Below the pieces are notes generated by a model. That model made no database searches and was not told where the DNA came from. It worked only from the letters and a program-made list of their open reading frames with translations. Positions 35,121 to 45,300 of a stretch of 64,000 nucleotides of DNA are shown piece by piece. Location: positions 658,254-722,253 of the forward strand of contig QEOQ01000508.1 of NCBI GenBank assembly GCA_010279815.1, written 5' to 3'. Every line of letters starts with the position of its first letter. Within the stretch, counting starts at the first letter, position 1. The translations under genes and the position numbers were made by a program. The stretch is from Brachionus plicatilis (taxonomy: Eukaryota > Rotifera > Eurotatoria > Ploima > Brachionidae).

Positions 35121-36296
35121 ATGAGCAGTGATAATAAAGAAAATTTAGCTTCTGATAAACCAACAACATCGCATGGAGCTAAATACGACTTTTTCGAGTA
35201 CAAAAGATCCAGAAGCAACTCGCCCAACACCGAGCCTGACATGTTGGACTTGTCTTATTTTGATTTGGAAGAGTGCGAGTCAAATTTGAATTATGCTTGG
35301 TACGGTGACATTGAAGCTGCGCGTAGGATCACAAAAATTCTTCTAAATAATAATTTAATCAAATTGGTACCCGCAATAATTGGTCAATTCGTCAATGTTC
35401 AAACTCTAGATTTATCATCCAATTGCCTCAAGATCTTGGACGAAAATATTTGTAAATTACAAGGTCTTAAAAATTTGATTGTTCGAGATAACCAACTGGA
35501 AGACAATTCGCTGCCAAAAAATTTGGGAGCTCGACTTCCCAATTTGGAAATTGTCAACTTATCCGGCAATTTATTCACTCAATTTCCATACCAACTACTC
35601 GAAATTAGATCTCTTAAAGAAATTTATTTAGGAAGTAATAAAATAAGCGGCATGCCGAGAAGTTATGAGCAATTGCAAGGATTAGAAATATTGTACCTGG
35701 GAGGAAATCAGCTGAAGTCTCTTCCCGAAGAAATTTGCCAGCTAAAAAACTTGACAAATCTCAATCTTAGTAACAATCTATTGAGCGCTTTGCCAAACAG
35801 TCTGGCAAAGCTAAGAAACATAAAAACGCTTGCTCTACATGGAAATAATTTGACGCATCTCCCAATCGAATTAGTTAGGCTAAATTTATCTGAGCTTAGC
35901 TTAAGAAATAATCCACTAGTAAGTCGTTTTGCCAAAGAGTTTACATATAATGTACCAACTTTGTTGGAACTGTCAGGCCGGATTGTAAAAACGAAAAGTA
36001 TTGATTATAAAAACGGAATTCTTCCCACTCATTTGGTGAATTATTTGAATTCGGCTCAATGCTGCCTAAATCCTAGATGCAAAGGTGTGTATTTTACCTC
36101 AAAAGTTGAGCATATAAAATTTGTGGATTTTTGCGGCAAATTTCGTGTGCCATTAATGCAATACTTATGTTCATCTCAATGCAATGAGAAAATAAGCAAC
36201 AGATTCAAAATCACTTACTCATCTTCGGGATCAGATTTGTCTGATTCAGATGATCAATATCAAAATAGACTGCTTAAAAAGATATTGATCGGGTAA
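35121..36296 (+). CDS. LRRC58: Leucine-rich repeat-containing protein 58
   Basis: A single uninterrupted 391-residue frame (human LRRC58 is about 371). A disordered N-terminus leads into about nine LRRs. The LRR block ends with the family signature LSLRNNPLVSRFAKEFTY and PTLLELSGR. The C-terminal module reads CCLNPRCKGVYFTS, IKFVDFCGKFRVPLMQYLCS and CN, a zinc-ribbon-like set of cysteines characteristic of LRRC58, then a Ser/Asp-rich segment and a KKILIG end. LRRC58 proteins have been linked to cullin-RING ubiquitin ligation as substrate receptors; that role is from family knowledge. The lack of introns stands out in a window where comparable genes are split. Confidence 0.93.
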   Translation: MSSDNKENLASDKPTTSHGAKYDFFEYKRSRSNSPNTEPDMLDLSYFDLEECESNLNYAWYGDIEAARRITKILLNNNLIKLVPAIIGQFVNVQTLDLSSNCLKILDENICKLQGLKNLIVRDNQLEDNSLPKNLGARLPNLEIVNLSGNLFTQFPYQLLEIRSLKEIYLGSNKISGMPRSYEQLQGLEILYLGGNQLKSLPEEICQLKNLTNLNLSNNLLSALPNSLAKLRNIKTLALHGNNLTHLPIELVRLNLSELSLRNNPLVSRFAKEFTYNVPTLLELSGRIVKTKSIDYKNGILPTHLVNYLNSAQCCLNPRCKGVYFTSKVEHIKFVDFCGKFRVPLMQYLCSSQCNEKISNRFKITYSSSGSDLSDSDDQYQNRLLKKILIG

Positions 36297-37361
36297 AAGA
36301 CAGAAAGCCAACACTAGCTGAGTAGATTTGAACTTTGAATAAAAAAATTTACTTAGTTTACAAACTATTGTACTAAAAGTAGACTGTGATTTAAATGATT
36401 TTAATTTTTATTATTTTTAATCATTGAGATTTTGGGTAAAAGAAGAATCTGATTTATTATTAAAATTTTTTTATTTAATAGGTGTATTTTTAATTTAAGA
36501 TATTTTATGTTTTGTTTGATAGAAAATATATTACATAGTGATTTGTTTGTTAAATTTCATAATTTTAATAATTTTTCACCATAATATTGACAATAAAAAT
36601 AAAAGATCTAGTTAAAGATGCAATTTAAACCCTTATCGGATTAATTTAAAATTGTCTCTTTATGATTCTTTCAAGTTCTCAATTTTTTGTTTAATTAAAT
36701 TTGAAAATTTTTACAGATTTTTTTTCATGAATACTTTGAAATCTAAACTAAAATGAAACAGTATTCGAAAATATTTAAAAAAATTTAATATGCAATAAAA
36801 ATGAATTTAACGCTAGAATTTGTTTGAATATAAAAACTGAAAATTGATTTTAATTTCTTTATTATTTAATTTTCAGAATTTCAAAAAATTTTTTAGTTGC
36901 TAAAAATTGTTAAAAATAAAGAAAATTTTACAGAAAAGATTTCCATTCAAGGAATAACTAAAAAAATATTAAAATGAACTTCACAAAACTTTCATCGACG
37001 AGCTCGATGTTTATTTGAAACTAATGTGAAAGAATTTTTTAAACTGTGTCTTATTTTTTAGGTTTTAAAACGAAATTTTAATTTTTACCTTTCGAGTAGA
37101 AAAATAATGAAAACATTTTAATAATAATTTTGTAATTTTTAATGCAAATGAATTTTTGAAATTTTTTGAGTTCCTACAAATTGATTAATTAAAATTTTTT
37201 ATTTTAATTTCATGATTTCATATTTAAACCTTTTAATTGAATGTAATTTCGTAATGTATTCTTGTTAAACCAGAAATTTAATTTCATTTTTGGTCTACCG
37301 CACCTAAGCTATCTATCAGCTGTATAAAAATGCTGATAGAAAAAAAAAATCATATTTTTAA
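36297..37361. other. Intergenic, AT-rich
   Basis: Nothing recognised apart from likely 3' UTR of LRRC58 and upstream DNA of the IL-17-like gene. CTATCAGCTG..TGCTGATAG at 37312-37340 is a small inverted repeat close to the next start codon. Confidence 0.4.
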
Positions 37362-37901
37362 ATGATTCAAAATTTTGACGCAATCTTTTTACTAATTTTA
37401 TTAGTTATATCCTTCTACATCACAAGTCAATCGAAAATAGATTATTCAAATTTGTCTAAAATTTTATCAAAATTAATGCTTGAAAAGGATAAAAATAATG
37501 ATAATATGAACCACAAACACATATATAAAAGTGTATCAAAATTTTATAGCGAAAAAGTATATGAAAACATGGATGCAATTATTCTAGTTCAATTGGATGA
37601 ATACAAAGAAAGTTTCAAAAATCTTTTTTCAAATGATTCAAATTCAGGAATAAAATATCATGTTTATGGTGATTTAAGTTGCTCAATTAAAAACAGACAC
37701 ATTAAATCAGTATGCCCATATCATTATGAACTTAAATTTAGAAGAGATTTATTTCCTCATCGAAGAGTTTTCACTGTGTGCAATTGCAAACAATGTCAAA
37801 TAGTTGGTTATAAACTTTCCGAAATAACGAAATGTCAACAAATAAGTATTCCAATGCCTGCACTAAAAAAAAGAAAAAGATCGGTGGAAGTTTATAATTG
37901 A
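37362..37901 (+). CDS. Secreted IL-17-like cysteine-knot protein
   Basis: One 179-residue exon with an N-terminal signal peptide (about residues 1-22, FDAIFLLILLVISFYITSQS). The first half is polar and variable. The second half has the spacing of the IL-17 fold: C107, then SVCPYHYELKFRRDLFPHRR (C118, resembling the CPW-Y-E and P-x-R motifs), then VCNCKQC (C140, C142, C145, resembling the CxCxxC motif), and C158 before a short SIPMPALKKRKR strand. IL-17 proteins are secreted dimers acting on IL-17 receptors, and in invertebrates they are linked to epithelial immunity. Six cysteines and the order of motifs support the call, but overall similarity is modest; another cystine-knot family is the main alternative. 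The basic KKRKR near the C-terminus is unusual. Confidence 0.7.
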   Translation: MIQNFDAIFLLILLVISFYITSQSKIDYSNLSKILSKLMLEKDKNNDNMNHKHIYKSVSKFYSEKVYENMDAIILVQLDEYKESFKNLFSNDSNSGIKYHVYGDLSCSIKNRHIKSVCPYHYELKFRRDLFPHRRVFTVCNCKQCQIVGYKLSEITKCQQISIPMPALKKRKRSVEVYN

Positions 37902-39309
37902 AGAAGTTCCCGTTGCATGTGAATGTGTTTTAAATATCAACAATTTTTGAATTTTGAACAGGCCAAAAAATTTAATTTTAAATATAGACTTATAGTTTTT
38001 AGATTGATAAAATTTGTAATTTCTGATAATTTTTATATTAAAAAAATACTTTTTATAATTAATAAATTTTTTGAATTAAAAAAAATTTTTTGCTTGAAAT
38101 AATTATGTTTTAAAAAAAGTCGTAGTTTCAAAAAATAATTAAAAAATTCGTCAACTTCATTTTAACACATCTGCAAAGGAACAAAATTAAGTCGATTTTC
38201 TTTCCTGCAAAAGTAGACGAAATAATTCTTCTAAGGCCTCATTCCATTTGAAAAAATTCCATAAAATTAGATTTTTATGATTTTTTGAATCGAGCTGTTA
38301 GAATTTTAACCAATTAAGATACAGTAGGTTCGCACTTATATCGGCCCTAACTTATATCACAATTCAGATATAGCCCCGATTTTCTTAAGAACCGATTTCC
38401 TCGAATACTTTTACATTATAAAAATCTTTAGTTATTTCACCTTTCGATATTAAATGTTTTACTTATAGCCCGATATTTTTTTTTAAAAATTGGATTCAAT
38501 CTAATTCAAATTTGATTTCATATCAGAAGCTAAACTACTTTTATTCAGAATAGAATCGAAATATCTAAAATTTAAATACTTTAAAAACTACCAATCGTTT
38601 GTTAAATTTTTTTTCAATCCTTTAAACCGCATTTTAAAATTTTACAGTTAAATTTATGTCAAAATTTTATAAAATTGATTATTAAGTAAATCTATTGGAA
38701 GTTGCTAGGTTAAATAAAGCAATTGTTTCAGAATGCTTTTTTCCATCAAAAAACGAGCTTTTTCGCATAATTTTTCGTTTGATCTTTAAGCTTTAAATAA
38801 AAATTTTAAGTAAAACATTTAATAATAAATACAGTATTTGTAATAATTAATTTAAAAAAATTTAAATCTTTCAGTTTCAGTGTGGAGTTTTATTTTTGTT
38901 TTTTTATTATTAAATCAACATCATTAGTTATATAAAGGTTATGAAAATTCTAAAAAATAGAATGAAAGAATAAGAAAGAAATATCGAAAAATTAAAAAAA
39001 AAATTTATATTATATGAAATTTTTTGTGATAAAATTTTTTTTGATTTTTTTTTACATTGAAATCTCCAAATTTAGTGAGAAGATTTCGATAAAAATCGTT
39101 ATAAACAAGTCTGTGAGACTTGAGTCCTGATCGATCTATTGATAAATTAGTCTTTTTTAATTAGTTTATCGTTTAGATAAATATGTCTAAAATAATGTCA
39201 AAAATAATTCATTTCTGTCTAAGATTATTTTTTTTGTTTTATTTCATTTATCATAAATAACCAAAAACAATTAGTTTATGTCCAAATTAATAAAAAAATT
39301 GTCTAAATA

Positions 39310-39586
39310 TTTTATTGTTTAACCAAACATTTTTCGCATTATCTTTTCGACCTTCCTTAGCTTTTGGAGCAATAGAATCCTTATTGTATTTTATAGGTAT
39401 CTCTAAAAATTTTTGATTAACAGCTAATGCAATTATGTGAAAACAAGAGTACTTTTATAAAAATTAACTACAAGAACAACTACTATTCGCCCAATTTTCT
39501 CTATCTAGTTCTACTATTGTACAGTCCTTTAGTGTCGACATCTCAAGATCAAAATTAAAATTCTTAAGCTCATCATATTTTGCCAT
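39310..39586 (-). pseudogene. Second SWIM zinc-finger transposase relic
   Basis: Reading leftwards from the ATG at 39586: MAKYDELKNFNFDLEM, then VELDRENWANSSCSCS, two stop codons, KYSCFHIIALAVNQKFLEIP, then KDSIAPKAKEGRKDNAKNVW. The CxC ... CxH pattern and the basic RKxxAK tail match the C-terminus of SWIM-containing MULE-type transposases and parallel the relic at 18190. Two nonsense codons sit inside the finger, so it is dead. An acidic, frame-broken scrap further upstream (40050-40175, NNLDDTDNESEDIIPPKKAR) might belong to the same element. Confidence 0.6.
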
Positions 39587-40205
39587 AATAAGATAGCTTT
39601 AATCTCTTACACTCTTTTTTTTTTAAATTATTCATTTTAGTTCGAAATAAACTTTTTTTGTCAAAAGGTAATAAGAATAAGCAAAAAAAAAAAAGAGACA
39701 GAAAATTTTAAAATTCCGTTATTTAGTTAATTTTGTAATTGTTTTGTATTTTAATATGATTGATTTGTAAATAAGTTTTAAAAAAAGTTTTAGAGTTGAT
39801 TTAATAAAAAAAAGTGTTGTATATTTAATATAAAAGTAAAACTAGGTGCTTAGTAAAAAGTTATATTTTTTCTTATAGAAAAAATATTGTTAAATGTAGA
39901 AAAAGTATTTGAGAAAATAGAAAAAAAAATCTCAAAATGTTCTCTTAAAACTTTTGCTTGAAAAAAATTGATATCATCGACTATCACTATTTGTAATACT
40001 TCGCCTAATGATTTGAAAAAATCATCTATATATTGTATTAATCATTCACTTTAGCTTCGCCCCTGGCTTTTTTTGGTGGAATAATATCCTCGCTTTCATT
40101 GTCCGTATCATCTAGATTGTTGGCAGCTGATCGTTAAATTATTGAAGTTGATGACGAGTCAGATTCTGAATCTTAAAACATTTTTTTTATTAAATTTTAA
40201 TTATG

Positions 40206-40690
40206 CTATTTAATTGTTAAATCTGTATCAATATTACCCTTTTTTCTAAAAATAAAAAATGTGACCAAGTCGTATGCAAACAGCAGTGAATAATTTGAAT
40301 TAGTTTTGTTCTTTTTTGGGATATCATTAATGAACAGGTTAAAAAGGAGAGGACTTGTTACTGATCCCTGTGGGACCCCAGCTCTAATTTTGAATGGACC
40401 ATTTAGTGAGTTATTTGTGTTTACTTTGAAGCGTCTGGAGCTCTGGAAAGATATTATCCAGAGAATGATGTAATCTGGCACTTTCAGGCTAATAAGTCTG
40501 TATATTAGACTGTTGTGCCAAACTCGATCGAATGCTTTAAAAATGTCAAGGAAGATTGCACATGTATTCTTTTTTCTGTTAAACGATTCGATAACTTTTT
40601 GTGTAAGAAAACATCAAGTTATCATTTATGTTTACGGAACCCTGATTGCTCTTCACAAACAATCATCTTACCCTCTATAAACTTATAAAG
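40206..40690 (-). mobile_element. LINE reverse transcriptase relic
   Basis: Minus strand. Broken frames upstream read KFIEGKMIVCEEQSGFRKH, then TCAIFLDIFKAFDRVWHNSL, and then an open frame from 40481 with KIRAGVPQGSVTSPLLFNLF, INDIP and LLFAYDLVTFF. These are the classic RT blocks of Jockey/CR1-type LINEs (DFxKAFDxVxH, GVPQGSxxSPxLF, xADD). The catalytic Asp pair reads AYDL instead of ADDL, and frames are broken between blocks, so it cannot be active. Confidence 0.85.
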
Positions 40691-41414
40691 CTTTTACTGT
40701 TTTGATGCTTTTTTATACTCATTTTACATTTAATTAATAAAGTGTTAATAAGTTATTTGTCATTATTAAGTGATAGTTTTCTTAATCGATAAATATGAGA
40801 ACAAAGATAGTTATTTTTTTCTATTAGGAAAATTATTTTTTCTATAATCAAATATATTTTTTTTAAAGAAAAAAAATATTTTTTCTACTACAAAAAATAT
40901 AAGCCTATTTTTGCTTTTGGGGTTTACAGAGTTCTTATTCGATCCAATAAGACTGTACGATACAGTGTGAAAGGCAATTATATATTATTACTAGGTACAA
41001 TTCAAAAGAAATATCTCAAATAAGGAAAAATAATCATTCCGGCTGAAAGACATATTTAAGATGTTGAACTTTTAGCAGAAAAACAATATTTAAAAAAAAA
41101 ATTAGGAAGCTTGAAAATCTATTATTAATCAAGTCCAGATTGATCCACAAGAGAATGTAATAATTTACTAAATGGATCTTTTACAAAAATGTAATCGAAA
41201 AATTTATTTCAATTTCTAAAAATATCTTAAATACTTTAGGAAATCAGATTAAGATAGCATTTCTAAAATTATTGTTGGCAAAGACCAAGAGAAATGCATT
41301 TTAGATCAAAAATATACTCTGTCTAAATTTCAAATTAAAATTTTTGTGAAGAGAAACTAATACTAGCCATACTAGTGCTTTTCATAAAATAATGTCAAAA
41401 TTAATCATTTTTCT

Positions 41415-41690
41415 AGATACTTGTAGCAAGCGAAATGGAGAATCAATGTTTATTGAGGTGCTGGTAATTTAAAAAATAATAATTTTTATTAATATTTAAA
41501 CTTTTTAAGATTTTGTTAAAAAATACCGTCAAGAGTTCAATCAATCCACGATTAAATCAACTTTGAGACAAATGTGTGCAGAAGCCAGAAGCGAAAAGAA
41601 AAAATCCTCAAATCCAAATTTAAAAGAATCAATTGAGGATGAATTGAAAACGTCAGAATCTGAATATTGTGTATCAGATATGGACTAGCC
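41415..41690 (+). other. Orphan exon-like coding stretch
   Basis: At about 41509-41688, after a plausible 3' splice site, the frame reads DFVKKYRQEFNQSTIKSTLR and continues QMCAEARSEKKKS to an acidic end (SEYCVSDMD) and a stop. A possible upstream exon at 41418-41466 (SKRNGESMFIEVL) is also bounded by splice-like sites, but its phase does not join. It may be the last exon of an unrecognised gene, or transposon debris. The product is unknown. Confidence 0.3.
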
Positions 41691-42315
41691 ATTAAATATA
41701 ATAAATGATAGTATAGAGTTAAATGGATGTTTTTTTAGTACAAAATTTAAATAAGTTTTCGCTGAAATTTTTTTTAATAATATTTAATTAAATAAAAATT
41801 GTATAGATTTGATTATTTTTTTAAAATAAAATATCCAAAAATTAAATTTTCATCAATCATCTATCGAAGATACTTGATGAAATTTATGACTCCTCATTAA
41901 TGATGCATAAAGCTATTTTTGTTATATGTTTGCATTGATGTCTCTTTTTAAAAAATTTAACTGGGGATCTATCCTCTAACAAGTCTAGCTACAGACAAGT
42001 CTAATAAGACTAACTGCCTGGCAGAACAACATAAATAATAATTAGTTAGATTGAAAAAGAATTGGTGTAAAAAAATGAATTATTCATATTTTTATTAATT
42101 CTAGATCATCTTATTTTTATCTAAATGTCTCTTAATATATGATAATAAAAAAATAGAATATTATTTTTCAATTTTGTTTAAATTTTCGAAAACAAAGAAA
42201 ATTATGCAAGAAAAACTCGAAAAAAATTAAAGATATAAATGCTATATCAAATCATGTGATGAAAAAATATTTAATTTTTGAAATATTCAATTAAATGAAA
42301 AATCTTTAAAAAAAA

Positions 42316-45300
42316 ATGGAAAAACAATGGGAATTTGATAAATTTCATGAAGATTCATACGGTTTTTATTTTTTAGCATCGATTAATCGCCAAATTTTAA
42401 ATTTTTGTTTTAAGAACTAGCCAAAAACGCTGAAGTTAGAAAATATAAAAATTTTCTTCAGACATTCAGCAAAAATTTGTATAATTTGGAAGAAAATTTA
42501 CATAAGTTTCCCCATAACCAATTTGATTTTGACTTAGATCCAATAAATCTCGAAGTATTTTTTATTCAAAAATCAAAAGAAAATAAGATGTTATTTATTT
42601 GTTAATTAAGTCGATTCCTTATGAGCAAGGAAGCTTATTACAGCTGATTAAGACCGATAACAGGGTCTTAAATAAAATAGTGACAGTTTTTGCTGCTTTG
42701 TGCTCTGAAATTGACTTTCTTGTTCATGAAGGAGAGAACAAGTATACTCATGGCTTATTACTCTATGGAGAAGGTCCAGAAGTGTCCAAAGAAAGCGGGC
42801 ACAATCTTGGTCAAATGGCTAGATTCGTTTCTTTTTTTCAAGTATTCATTTGATCTAAAATTTGATAGTAATAATTTTTTTTAAATTTTAAAGGAATTAT
42901 CATGCTTTGTGAATCGTTGTTACGAAGTGGTCAAGAGTACCTTACAACAACTGAACATTGTATATTCGTCTCAAAAGTGATTTAATTTTTTGATAGAATA
43001 AATTCTATCTAAATTTTAAAATTAGAGCTCCATATAAAATAGACACTACTGAAATGCATTTGAAGACGATTTTTATTGCTATGGGAAATTTATTAAGGAT
43101 ACTTCTTACCATTGATTTAGCCATTGAATACAACCCACATTTAAGAGACGATTGGAATGCTTATAAAAGAATGGTTAAGAATGTTCATCATAACCCGAAT
43201 AAATTTGATATTGACATTAAAAAATTTTACCGATTCGAAAAACATCTTATTGAATTAGAGGGCAAGTTGCTTGATGGCTACATTTTTCAAGTGATTTTTT
43301 TATCTTTTCTTTTAACTTTTAAAGTACTTAGAAAAAGAAAAGTTTAAAGCAGTGAATATTACAGTAGCAAAATAAATATTTTTTTTAAGGGTTCTATAAA
43401 TAATAAGCTGTTTTTCCCGAAAAACTGTTAAATTAGATGATTATTATTTTAAAGGTTTCATTAAATTTTAACTTTTAGATAACAAAAAGCGTTTTTTAGA
43501 TCAATATGTTGAATTAATCAATTTGAAATTTTTCAAGAAAGCTTTAAATGTTATAATTTAAATACTTCGGCTCGGATTAAATTATTTGGTTTGAAAAAAT
43601 TCAACATAAAAAATTGAGTAATTGAAATAATTACAAATTGTTTTAAATTTTTTTACCTAAGAAAAACAATTAAATATTTATCGTAAAAAATTAAGGATAA
43701 GATGACAAAATATTAAAGAGAACATTTGAAATAATAATTCTAATTTTTGTAACATTTCTCATAGATATGGCCAAACGTTATTTTTGGTAGAAGGGCACAA
43801 AGGCTAGTTTTTTGTCATGTAGATTTTTGTTATTTTGTCAATGAACACAGTAAAAATCAAATTTGGTAAAAAAAGAGTCAATCCTTTTTAATGGAAAAAA
43901 ATTAAAAAAATTGGCTCGGAGATAAAAGTTATAATTTATGTATGCCTTTAATTTTATATATCTATTGAATAAGAGAATTCCCTTTGAATATTTTGTCCTT
44001 TATGCCATAACATAAAAATTCTTTACATTCATCTGCCATTAACCCTAAACCCGATTTTTCTTCCATCTTATTTAAACAAATCTAGCCCTAAAATATGTAG
44101 GAGCTATAGCTCGACGCATATAAACAAATAAATAAATAAAATAAACCCTAATTTGACAAATTTAAAGCTAAATTAACTTAAAATAAAGCTTTAAATTTCA
44201 AATTTTAGATTAATAATCATTAAAAAATAAATAAAAGTCTTTGGCTCGGACTTTTGAAAAAAAAAAGTCCCGACTTGGACTTAACTTGAGACTTGTGACT
44301 TTCAAACATCTCTGGTATATTTAATGGAACATTAGAGGACAAAAAAGAAAGAATATAATTTTTGTGAAAAAGGCATAAATGCTAGTATCGTATTATGTTG
44401 TAGATTTTTGTCATATTATTACTTTTAATTTAAAATTTTAAACCAGTAATTATTAAAAAAAAAATACAAGTCTTTGGCTCGGACATTTGAGAAATAAAAA
44501 TGATAAGGCCACTAAAAAACTTGGCTCGGATTAGCTTCGTTCTTTCTTTTTTTATCCTCTAATGTTCCATTAAATATACCAGAGTTGTTTAAAGGTCACA
44601 AGTCTCAAGTTAAGTTAATAATGAAGCATTTACGGTAACCATAAAGTAGCGATTTGATTAAATGCCGCATTAAATCCCTTCCACTAAATTATTTTTTTGC
44701 AGAAGATGTTTCAAATCTATCAAAGTGTGCTAGCAGCTCTTACTTACTTACATTCACTAATTAAAAAATTTCCATCTATTAGATAAATTTTTTTTAAAAT
44801 ATAAATTTTTGTGCAATTGAGTGTCTTAGCTTTTTTGATGGATCTTAAATTAAAAGAGGCATTTTTTTCAATCCTTTCTTAACTTATTTTGAAAAAGACT
44901 CAATTTAATTAAAATTACTAATCAATTATTTTATTTTAAAATAAAGAATTGTGTAGAAAGGATTTATGATGAAAAAAATGCAATGTTATCAAAAAATGTA
45001 GTCTTGTCCACGGAGTTTTTTTTCAATATCAAGCAAATTTTTGATGAAATTGAACCAAATATAAGTAAACTTAATTTATAAAATAATTTCATTCTAAATA
45101 ATTTTGTTTTCTAGATGAAAACTCCAATATTGACACAAGACATAAATTTGTATCAGTTTGCACTTTGACCGTTCTATACAATCAAATATACCGAAATATT
45201 GACCGAAAATTTTTCAAGTATCTATGGGATACTAATAAAAAAGTAATTTATTTAATCAAAATTTTCTTATTTAAATGATCAAAACATTTATAATAAACAG

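Larger units (their letters stand above)
37902..42315. other. Transposon-rich gap upstream of WASHC4
   Basis: 4.4 kb of AT-rich DNA with a SWIM transposase relic (39310-39586), a LINE relic (40206-40690) and exon-like scraps at 40050-40175 (-) and 41415-41690 (+). The rest is not recognised. Confidence 0.5.

Noticed and set aside
38324..38430. CAGTAGGTTCGCACTTATAT resembling a pogo/Tigger-type transposon end
   Set aside because: No matching opposite end or transposase was found nearby, so it cannot be called from one end alone.
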